Source of the DNA: Phymatolithon calcareum
Lineage: Eukaryota > Rhodophyta > Florideophyceae > Hapalidiales
Reading direction: 5' to 3'
Assembly (NCBI GenBank): GCA_977006965.1
Contig: OZ345365.1
Coordinates: forward strand, 1,984,001 to 2,048,000
DNA length: 64,000 bases
The notes below the pieces were generated by a model. The model had not been told where the DNA came from, made no database searches, and worked only from the letters and a program-made list of their open reading frames with translations. Positions 43,656 to 52,174 of the stretch are shown piece after piece (the stretch's first letter is position 1; each line of letters begins with the position of its first letter). The translations under genes and the position numbers were made by a program.

Positions 43656-45249
43656 CTACGATGCCAAGTCAGGGATATGAAAGCGATGATCCGACTTGTC
43701 CATATGTTTCAACCACTCCGCAAACTTGCCTTCCGCATGATACCCCGACCCCTCCCGAATGTAGACATCATCCTTGAGCACATGTCTCACCCTTCGAAAC
43801 CCCTTCTCCTCCAAAAAGTGTACAATCTCCGACCGCTTATTCTCAACAACAAGCACGTCAACGGTAGTCTTATCCCAGTTGATCCCCTGCAGCACGGGCA
43901 ATTCATACCCCTCCACATCCAAACTGAAAAAGTCTATATGGTTCAAATTCTTCTTCACCAGTTCCGTTGCCATCGTCGTGCAAGTCAGCGTATGAATCCC
44001 ATTAAACTGACCATTATATTTATCCTGCGTCGCATGCTCGCGTCCGTTAACGCCCCATCCACTCTTATCGTCTCGCACGACGCCGCCGTACGCAGCCGTG
44101 AACGAAAAGTTGACCACGCGCACCATGTCCGATACACACGTATCGATCAGATGGCAATGACGTTGCGCGCGCAACTCGTGGTGGTAGACCGGGTTCGCCT
44201 CAACGCACACGCCGTCCCACCCCATGCAGCGGTCGAAGAAATAGGTGTTTGACCAGCGGCGCGCATGGTTTGCAGCCACATCGACATAGACAGGACGGTG
44301 GCGGGCATGGCGGTGCTTTGCATGCCATTGCTCGTTAAACATGGCGACAAACAGGAACCAGTCAGCTGTAAAGAGGAATGAGAACGTTAGAAATACCTCT
44401 GCCGAGTGCATCAATTGAGCCTTTGGGGATGCCCCATTTGCTTGAATGGAAGGTCAACTTACTGAAATCTAACGAGGTGAAATGACGCCTGTAGAGCTGC
44501 AGCTTATCAGCTTGCGTTGCAATCTTTCGCCATTCGTCGCATTCCTGTGGGGGAGTTAACACTCTTACCAGACCTTCTGGAAGTCTTCTGGGCGCCGAAA
44601 ACATGGACGAAACACTTCCATGCGCCACGTCGCCATGTCCCGACGTACCAATCTTCGCCTCAGAATGCGGTTTCGGCACCTGCGGCTGTGCATGACGCTC
44701 TTCCTTCTTCCTCTCCAACGGTGTTCCCGGTCTGCTCCCAACGCGCCTTGGCAGGGCCTTCGGGCGTTCATCCCGTGCATCGTTCGCATCCTCCTCCTTC
44801 TTCCCAGCACCATCATCATCGCCTTCATTATCATCCCGTTCATTCGCCTCAGCATCATTATCATTCTCGTTCTGCCCCGCGGCCTCCGCCAGCGCACCCC
44901 GCGCCCTCCCCGGCGGTGCGCGCGCGAACCGAACGCGATATTCATCAGCCGTAACGTCAAACCCCAATCGGCCGGAAGAATAAGCCGCCGTGACAAGAAT
45001 GAGCAACGCCAGTGCCGCCACACGCAGCACGGGCCCCCGACCGCGCTTGAGGAGGTTGTGAAACGCGCGAGAGAGGGCCGCGGCACCTCGGCCCATGCTT
45101 GTGCCTCGCCGCGGGGCCACGCAGGTTCGAACACTGATGGCGCCGATGGGCGGCGAGACACTCTCACTGCGAGTGGAACCAGTGGATCCGCTCCGGCGCA
45201 CCGGCGTCAGAAGGGGAAGCGCCGCGTTGTTGGTCGTGCCACGCTTCAT
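43656..45249 (-). CDS. FkbM-family methyltransferase, type II membrane protein, with a 31-nt intron
   Basis: Exon 1 runs 45249-44397 from an ATG in a CACCATGA context and exon 2 runs 44365-43656. Joined they give exactly 520 codons plus stop. The cytosolic N terminus (about 75 residues, basic) is followed by a signal anchor (VLRVAALALLILVTAAY), then an acidic stem with runs such as ENDNDAEANERDDNEGDDDG, then the catalytic domain. That domain has ADWFLF, YVDVAANHARRWSNTYFFD, GWDGVCVEANP, LIDTCVSD and HIDFFSLDVEGYELPVLQGI, the S-adenosylmethionine-binding and core motifs of FkbM (Methyltransf_21). A Golgi O-methyltransferase acting on glycans would fit, but the substrate is not shown. The intron is needed for the ADWFLF start of the domain. 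A divergent paralogue begins 490 bp away. Confidence 0.88.
44366..44396 (-). other. Predicted 31-nt spliceosomal intron
   Basis: Read on the minus strand it has a GTATTT donor, a CTAAC branch-like motif and a pyrimidine-rich TTCCTCTTTACAG acceptor. Retention would shift the frame. Removal fuses GR to ADWFLF, the expected start of the FkbM domain. Confidence 0.8.
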
Positions 45250-45628
45250 GGTGGTGAGGTGCCGGGGGAGCGCAGGGCTGCGCAATGGAGAGACATGACG
45301 CAAACAGACAGACAGTGGGTGCCGGGTGGTGCCGAAGAAACGTGAAATTTTTTCACGAGGGGGTGGCGGGCTCGTTCGCTGTCGGCAATGCCGGTACCGG
45401 GTGCAGATCGTTTCGATATGTTGAGAACTTTACAGGTTTGGGAATTTTGACAATGAAACTACAAATTTTATGACACTACGACCATTGCTACAGTGTCGGT
45501 AGTGTCATATATTCTAGTACTATTTTCCTGTGCATGCTGAAATATTGTTAGTAGCCGAAACCGGTCGACATTCGAATTTTAAATTTAATTTATTCACGGC
45601 ATCCCGGACCAGCCGTGAGGCAACCCAC
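45250..45628. promoter_or_regulatory. Shared region between divergent FkbM genes
   Basis: This stretch separates the two ATGs (45249 minus, 45741 plus) together with the first 110 bp of the duplicated block, and must hold both promoters. It contains an AT-rich part (45430-45600) with TTAAATTTAATTTA near 45577. No certain TATA box was assigned. Confidence 0.4.
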
Positions 45629-45740
45629 CGCACCTGCTGGACGCAAGGATGTTGACGTCCTTCGTGTTCCTAGCATTAAACCCCTAGTCTCCCGCCGTCC
45701 ATCCGAGCGTGTTGCGCTCGTCGCCTTGAACAGGCCCGCA

Positions 45741-46718
45741 ATGCAGCCACTGTCATTTGCGTCACGATTCGCCTACGCCTTGACCGCGATCCGCAAGGCG
45801 GGCGTCGGGCGCGTCACCGCCGTCCTGTTTCCGCTCGTCTTCCTGATCTACATTCTATCGAACGAAATTCTCGTCTCGAGCGTCCTCCGCTCAGATTCCC
45901 TCTCCTCGACAATTGTCCCGAGTAGCCCAAAGACACTCAACGCCACAACTGCGACACAGAGCGCGGCGGACGATGCCGCAGCGGCCTTGTACGCGCGTTC
46001 TGTCACCCAGCAACGGCGATGGAGCGGGCGACAGCCATCGTGGTGCAGCACTCTAATCCGTTCACCGCGGCCGGGACATTCAGATTGTGGGCGAAGTCGT
46101 TTTAGAGCCGTTTGCTCTGATGGAGAACCGAGATTCTTCAGCAGAGGCAACCAGGACCTGTTTTTATGGATGCATCACTGGCGTCATCTGCATCGCCGCG
46201 GCACGTATGTGGATATCTCGGCGAAGGAACCTGTCAGATTTTCTAATACCTACTTTTACGATCGGTGCTTGGGATGGAATGGGGTGTGCGTCGAGGCAGA
46301 GCCGATATTTCATCCTTTGCTCACGCGCTATCGTTCGTGCGCTCTTGTACCGACTTGCGTGTCGGACCGTATGGAAAAGGTGGAACTTTCCGTGCGTGAC
46401 AGAAATATGGCGGAGCATCTCATGCTCAACGTTACATGCCAGCGAACGACCGTGGCGCTCCGTGCGGTGATTGCGGGCGCTGTCACGCATATCGATATGT
46501 TGAGCTTGAGTGCTCAAGGTCGTGAATTTCGAGTGCTGTCTGGTATTGACTGGGAGAGAACGAAGATTAACGTTATTGTAATTGAGACTGTGTCTAGTGC
46601 CACAGAGAAGTTGTTCGAGACACTAGGATACAAGCAACTTTTGCAGTCAACGACGAATGCGAATACGACAAATTCCGTGTTTTTGCATAAAGACGTTATA
46701 TGGGGGAAACCCGCGTAG
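45741..46718 (+). CDS. FkbM-like methyltransferase paralogue (copy A, open)
   Basis: The ATG at 45741 gives 325 residues. The N terminus is basic and followed by a membrane anchor (VTAVLFPLVFLIYILS), again a type II topology. A Ser/Ala-rich stem leads to SRGNQDLFLWMHHWRHLHRR, YVDISAKEPVRFSNTYFYDR, GWNGVCVEAEPIFH, LVPTCVSDRM and HIDMLSLSAQGREFRVLSGI. The last box lacks the usual DxEG acid (LSAQG in place of LDVEG in the neighbouring gene), and the first glycine-rich box reads YVDISAKEP. Catalysis may therefore be impaired, or the protein may be a divergent non-enzymatic member. It is transcribed away from the gene at 43656-45249. Confidence 0.82.
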   Translation: MQPLSFASRFAYALTAIRKAGVGRVTAVLFPLVFLIYILSNEILVSSVLRSDSLSSTIVPSSPKTLNATTATQSAADDAAAALYARSVTQQRRWSGRQPSWCSTLIRSPRPGHSDCGRSRFRAVCSDGEPRFFSRGNQDLFLWMHHWRHLHRRGTYVDISAKEPVRFSNTYFYDRCLGWNGVCVEAEPIFHPLLTRYRSCALVPTCVSDRMEKVELSVRDRNMAEHLMLNVTCQRTTVALRAVIAGAVTHIDMLSLSAQGREFRVLSGIDWERTKINVIVIETVSSATEKLFETLGYKQLLQSTTNANTTNSVFLHKDVIWGKPA

Positions 46719-48356
46719 ATTAAATCTTGTAGGATGCGGTCTTTAGATATTAAAAGAAAGATTAGGAAGTTCCGAAGTTCATTTATGCACATGGCGCGCC
46801 TTGGCCCAAATAATTTGGAGGTCTACTTTAGAAGCAGCTAAAGGGCGGTATCCAAATCTTGAAGTATTAGCTCACACTGCTCTTGCATCGTTTAGCATGC
46901 CTTCGCCAACATCGACAAAGACTATTCGCATCGCATACTGCGACTTTCCTGAGGTCGCCTCTCCTTGACCTGCTAGTTCTTCCCCTCAAGGTCCCGAAGG
47001 AGACCAGAGGTGGGTTTTTGTACTCCACTGAATGGTGTTACAGAAACAAAAAAAAACTCTTCTTCAGACAGAATCGAGCCAAAACCTCTTGGCACTAGGA
47101 AAATTGTCCCAAACGTCAGCAGATGCATTGGTAACTTTTAAATAAAAGTCTACCTTTCTTTCTTTCTCTTCTGGACCTGCTTCGAACATGATACAGATTT
47201 TCTAGTGAAGTAAACACAGAGAGCTGTCTTCTTGACTGTCGTTTTGAAGGCGCAGACTGCTGCTCCGGCACTTCTTTCGGTCACGAATGTTCGCGCCAAC
47301 AACTATTCTATAATCGGGTGCAAAAAAGTCGACCTGTCATGACTTCGCGTCGTACTTCTCGCCGCCTGCAGCTCCAAGAAGCCGAGTTTGCTCGCCCGCT
47401 TTTCCGGCTCTGTAGTGCAGTCCTTGGATTCTGCTATCATGTCGCGGGGAAACGAACCGCATTTAATCTTCGAGAGCAGTGGATTCTACGTTCCCTAACA
47501 TGCTATTGATCATTCTGAGGAAGTCCTGCAGGAATACATTGTTGGAATGCATCCTTCGGAATACTGGAGAGAATCGGAGTCACCGCTTACGTAGGGTTAT
47601 GCTGTGCAGGCCGGAGCGCACCGCGTGACCTGAGCAAATCTGCTAGCGAATGGCTCAGGGTGTGCGTGCCGAACAGTGCCGTGCTCTCACTGCGCCGAAC
47701 AGTCTTATGAGTATTCGGTCATTATTTATGCAGAACGTTTGAACAACTAAGAGTGTACGTTGAGAGCTTGTGACCATTCGAAACCCCTTCATGAGCGAGT
47801 GCGTGCCGCAGACAATGAACGTCGAAAAGATTGTGGTTTCAAAGTGCGTAGTGCGCGTGTTATGTCTTTCGCTAAGAGTGTTAGTAATAGCGGTTCGGTC
47901 ATCGCTAAAGCACATGCTTCATAAAAATAATGTAGATATTGACAACCGCCACCAACGTCAAGCGCAGCTCTTCGCGCACATTGAAAAGGGTTGGAAACCG
48001 CTCTCTTTTCACGTCCGAGGAGGTTCTCAGTTATATCTTGCTCTAAACAATATAAGCCCATGTGCACGTGATAGGTGCACCTGACAATCAATGTAGAAAA
48101 ACGTGCACAGAAAAATGCACAAAATTTGATCCTCCGGTCACATGCAACATAACATATCTCATGTCAAGTACTTGCCCGAGGCTTAGCGAAAAACGGTTGA
48201 AAAATCTTTCATCTGTGCATAGTGTAACGTCCCATTACGACGCATGCAATCCGTTTAGGCTCCAGCATGGGGGATCTGTGAAGAACGAATTATTCACAAG
48301 TGCAGACATACACTTCGATGTTCCTGTGGCAGCCTCGGTGCTCTAGACCGAAGCAG
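46719..48356. other. Spacer between FkbM and amylase genes (copy A)
   Basis: It is collinear with 57421-59029. It contains an inverted copy of the 25-kb short repeat (47107-47165), a TTTC simple repeat (47152-47168) and no supported gene. The ORF at 47770-48084 is only partly preserved in copy B and has no domain. Confidence 0.5.
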
Positions 48357-48362
48357 TATAAA
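48357..48362 (+). promoter_or_regulatory. TATA box of the amylase gene
   Basis: TATAAA lies about 155 bp upstream of the chosen ATG. The same motif is kept in copy B at 59030-59035. Confidence 0.5.
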
Positions 48363-48515
48363 TTGTACTGATGACAGTCCAGACGATGGAGATCGAAACA
48401 AGCCAGGACCATCGACAGTATCTCTTTCAAAAACCATCTGTCCGCCAAGCACGCAACCGTACCCATGCCTTGGTCAACGCGGGCCGCAGGCGCACTGTCT
48501 TCAGTCAACCAAAGG

Positions 48516-49937
48516 ATGGACATACTACGCAGCTTGATATTTGCTCTGCTCCTCCTTGTTCCTCTTGTGTTTGCCGAAAAACCGCAATTCGGAACTATTG
48601 TGCATCTGTTTGAGTGGCGTTGGAATGATGTTGCGAAAGAATGCGAGAACTTCCTGGGAAAGGCAGGCTACGCTGCAGTACAGATATCTCCTCCACAAGA
48701 ACACGTGACGGGTCCCCAGTGGTGGACTCGATACCAACCTGTGAGCTACAAGCTGGAGAGTCGTGGAGGTACCCGCTCTGAGCTGATTGATATGGTGAAA
48801 AGATGCAAAGCGGTTGGAGTGAACATTTATGCTGACGCTGTCATCAATCACATGACCGGCGTTGGGAGCGGTGTTGGTGTAGCCGGCAGCCAATTTTTTG
48901 AGTACAGTTATCCGGCTGTGCCGTACTCGCGAGACGACTTTCACTTCTGCAACCGACCAGAGAACGACATTGGGAATTACAACAACGCGTTTGAAGTGAG
49001 GAATTGTGAGCTTGTGAACCTTGCCGATCTGAAGATGGAGAGCGGCTACGTCCGCGGGAAGATTGCAGATTACCTGAACAGCATGATTGACATTGGTATT
49101 GCTGGGTTCCGCTATGACGCAGCTAAGCACATGCATCCGAGCGACCTTGGTGCAATCAGGGGAAAACTTAGAGGCGATCCATACATTTTTCAAGAGGTTA
49201 TTGACCAGAGCGATAGTGAGGCCATTCGAGCAAGTGAGTACTTTGGCACAGGCGACGTGACAGAGTTCAAGTACGGTGCCGAGTTGGGAAAGACTATCAA
49301 GGCGCCTGGAAAGATGAAGTTTTTGCACAACTTTGGAGAAGACTGGGGTCTAATGAAGTCAAATAAGGCTGTTGTCTTTCTTTCAAACCACGACAACGAG
49401 CGAGGTCACGGCGGCGGTGGAAGTGTACTTACTTTTGGGTATGGAAAACTGTACGAACTTGGCAGCGTGTTCATGCTCGCTTGGCCATATGGATACCCGA
49501 AGGTGATGTCAAGCTACGATTTTGACAACGACCCCGACCGCGGCCCACTTTCTGCATCTCCGTATCGTGATGGGAAAATAATTTGTGACTTCAATGAAGA
49601 TTGGAAGTGTCAACACCGATGGATACCCATTGCCGGCATGGTTCAGTTTCGGAAAGTAGCCGGAAATTCCAAAGTTTCGAAGTGGTGGACCAAGGGCGAC
49701 GCAATTGCTTTTGGACGAGGAGACAAAGCGTTCGTGATCATCAATCGGAACGAATCGAAAATCTCTGAGACTTGGAGTACTGATCTTCCCCCCGGAAATT
49801 ACTGCAACATTTTGCATGATGTGTGGGAAAATGGAAAATGCTCGGGTCCCCTTGTTAGTGTTAATGGCGAAAGTCAAATAAGCCTTAGTGTAGCTGAACT
49901 GGAAGCTGCCGCATTTCATGTTGGTGCGAAAGAGTAG
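48516..49937 (+). CDS. Secreted alpha-amylase, glycoside hydrolase family 13
   Basis: The ATG at 48516 is preferred over the one at 48465 because it starts directly with a signal peptide ([20 protein letters not shown], then EKPQFG). It gives 473 residues, normal for an animal/bacterial-type enzyme. GH13 regions are all visible: I DAVINHM; II GFRYDAAKHM with the nucleophile Asp; III IFQEVID with the acid/base Glu; IV FLSNHDNERGHG with the transition-state Asp. The N-terminal [20 protein letters not shown] and SPPQEH are typical of the chloride-dependent group. Two chloride ligands (the Arg in GFRYD and the Asn in SNHDN) are present, and the third position reads Lys (GYPKVMSS), as in some bacterial members. 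It would hydrolyse alpha-1,4-glucan outside the cell or in the secretory pathway. No carbohydrate-binding module is present. Confidence 0.95.
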   Translation: MDILRSLIFALLLLVPLVFAEKPQFGTIVHLFEWRWNDVAKECENFLGKAGYAAVQISPPQEHVTGPQWWTRYQPVSYKLESRGGTRSELIDMVKRCKAVGVNIYADAVINHMTGVGSGVGVAGSQFFEYSYPAVPYSRDDFHFCNRPENDIGNYNNAFEVRNCELVNLADLKMESGYVRGKIADYLNSMIDIGIAGFRYDAAKHMHPSDLGAIRGKLRGDPYIFQEVIDQSDSEAIRASEYFGTGDVTEFKYGAELGKTIKAPGKMKFLHNFGEDWGLMKSNKAVVFLSNHDNERGHGGGGSVLTFGYGKLYELGSVFMLAWPYGYPKVMSSYDFDNDPDRGPLSASPYRDGKIICDFNEDWKCQHRWIPIAGMVQFRKVAGNSKVSKWWTKGDAIAFGRGDKAFVIINRNESKISETWSTDLPPGNYCNILHDVWENGKCSGPLVSVNGESQISLSVAELEAAAFHVGAKE

Positions 49938-50112
49938 ATTTTCCATTTCTGCAGCTGCTGAGGGCATACTGCGCAGCATGTTGGTGCTCTGGTCATGATT
50001 GCAAATTTTGACCAGCAAAGTCATTTAGCCATCCGCGTGCAACTGTCGCACATATCTCCGCAGTCCATTTGCTCCTGCCTTGAGAGAAACTATGAAACAA
50101 ACTTTTGGAGTA

Positions 50113-50118
50113 AATAAA
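50113..50118 (+). terminator. Polyadenylation signal of the amylase gene (copy A)
   Basis: AATAAA lies 176 bp after the stop codon in an otherwise featureless 3' region and is conserved at 60778-60783 in copy B. Confidence 0.6.
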
Positions 50119-50135
50119 CATATTTCAATGCTTTA

Positions 50136-51734
50136 AGGTACAGCTCATCTGCCCAGCCCAGCTGATCAAGGCCTTTTAGTCTACAGTTCGGCTACAAAGA
50201 AAAGGCACTTACTCGAGGACTATCTCTAGAGATATGCTCTTTTTTCTGCACCGCGATCAGCATTTCGAACCGAGCCACATTTTAACCAGCTTCTGGTGTC
50301 TTGGCGGCTCACATCGGCTCTACGCCAAGAAGCGCGAGGGTGAGTTTACCGACGTCCAAGCTTTCTTGGTGCATGTCAACCAGGGGGAGTGGGGTTTGAA
50401 AGAGTTTTTTTATTTGCAACTATGTAGTTGAGTTTTTAAAGCCCTCAGTAACACTCTTAAGACTGTACGGGAGCGGCTTTTCTAGTCACCATACGGTAAT
50501 GCTAGCGGTCGGGGGTTGCTTGTGTCTCATGTTTCTTTCAGGTTACCTGTTTGGTAACTTTAGGCTCTGGTACCTAATACGGACGCTTTTAGGACCTTCT
50601 GTCTCCTCAATTTCGCACATGACTTGCTTGAACAGGCTCGTCTTCCATCAGTAAAAAACCTCCACCGAAGGATGGAGGAAAAAGGTTACAATTCTTGCTC
50701 GTTCATCTCCATTCGTCGCGGAGTTTTCTCATCGGGTTGCTGCTCTAGGCAGAGCGACCTCGCTTCAATGTCGTGCTTGCTTCTACGCTGCTGTCCCGGC
50801 GGGGACTCTTGTTCGTGACGAGGTTTACCCACTGGTCCACAGGCGCCTTGCCATCTTCGGGCGATAGCAACCTCTTTCGAGGATCAACTTGTGCAGCACC
50901 TTACTTGGTGCTCGTCCAGAGCCTTGTCATCTTCGAATGGTGACATTTTCAACTACAACAACCTTGCAGGGGCGAGGCGCCATTCCTCTTACCGAGTTTT
51001 TGCTCGGTTTCACGATCGTTGCCAGGTTCAAGCGCTGACTTTAGGCATAGCATTCTCGGTCTGTGGGCGGCGCGAGTACTTGAATCGAGAGGTCGGTCGT
51101 GGTATGGTTATGATAGGCGACCGGTTTCATATGCCACCGAATTTCGCAAAAATCGCTTGAATTTGCGACGACGGCGGTCGGGCAGGTTCTTCGACAACTC
51201 GCGTTCTCAACTTCTTCATGCACGCGTTCACGATTGCGCGGAGCTTCCCTTCATCGAAGACCGGTTTGAAAGAGTGGCGCGCATGAGGCAGTCAGCATAG
51301 TGCAGTTAACTCGCGCCTGAAGCTGGCAGGACCACCCAGAAAGCCCAAAAGTCATACACCGCTAAAACCATCTCTGATGTGAACCAACTCAAACCGTACC
51401 AGAAACAATAATTTTCGCGTAGGGCCTACCCTCCTTGACAAGGTACTTTTCACGCAATATCGTTATACAGGGAGAGCTGGAGTGTCGGCTAGATACTGTA
51501 TTCTATTATCAGCACAACGGTAACAGCTCTCCCGCGTCTCCTCTTCGCCGCGCAACAATCAGGATCCTTCGGGTTTTAAAATGCTCTGGATATTCGAAAA
51601 GTGAATTTGTGTCATTGTTGCACACGCACAGCATGATCCAGTACGGTACACGTCGTCATTTCAGCTTTTACTGTTGGCACCAAACATCTGAGCACCAGTT
51701 TTGTTTACGTAATTAAGTGGATTTATTGAAAAGG
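50136..51734. other. Non-coding part of duplication copy A
   Basis: It is collinear with the sequence after 60800 in copy B. It includes a 3'-end fragment of the second non-LTR family (50433-50480, TTTAAAGCCCTCAGTAAC) and a GTTTACCGACGTCC motif at 50344. The ORFs (50891-51160, 51019-51300, 51435-51716) contain indels between copies A and B or have no domain, and are not supported as genes. Confidence 0.5.
50433..50480 (-). repeat. 3'-terminal fragment of the second non-LTR family (copy A)
   Basis: AAAGCCCTCAGTAACACTCT and the following TAAGACTGTACGGGAGCGGC match the 3' untranslated region at 25548-25590. No coding part is attached. Confidence 0.7.
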
Positions 51735-51970
51735 TACCATGTATCCCAACTTGAACTTCCTCTCAGTTTTGTTTGCCATACCCGCCCCATTTGCACATAC
51801 ACAGCTGCATCAATCGCTTAGCGATCCAAAGTTTCGTCATCTTTCAACACTTAGTTGGTTACGCACAGAGCGCCAGCAGCGCCATCATGCTTGGATGCTG
51901 AACATATCAATGCGCCTCAACAATTGAGGTTTTGGGAGCTTTTAAAATAAATCAACATATAACCCCCAGC
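51735..51970 (+). repeat. Dispersed repeat family 4, with a conserved small ORF
   Basis: The block recurs at 63238-63470 (copy B), partly inverted at 56235-56306, and as fragments at 2288-2335 and 29830-29866. It ends GGAGCTTTTAAAATAAATCA, which looks like a 3' end with a polyadenylation signal. It holds a 62-codon ORF with a hydrophobic start (MYPNLNFLSVLFAIPAPFAH) that is open in both copies. The ORF could be coding or incidental. Confidence 0.6.
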
Positions 51971-52174
51971 CCCAGTCATGAATTGCGGCGTGTACGGGAG
52001 GCCCAATTACGGAAATCTGAATATGCTCGTGTATAGTATTTTTCACACAGTGCACACTGAGCACGTGTAGGTTCTGCAGAATAATAATGCGTTTCGAATA
52101 GCACTTGAAGGCAAATTCTCAATTGTGGGATATAAGTTTTATACGCACCCCAAACAGTTTACCTTAAATAGAGC

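Noticed and set aside
47770-48084. 104-codon ORF upstream of the amylase gene
   Set aside because: It is only partly conserved in copy B, with indels and changed ends, has no domain, and lies in the likely promoter region.
48525-49328. 267-codon minus-strand ORF within the amylase gene
   Set aside because: It is the antisense shadow of a real GH13 coding region, and the same shadow recurs in copy B.
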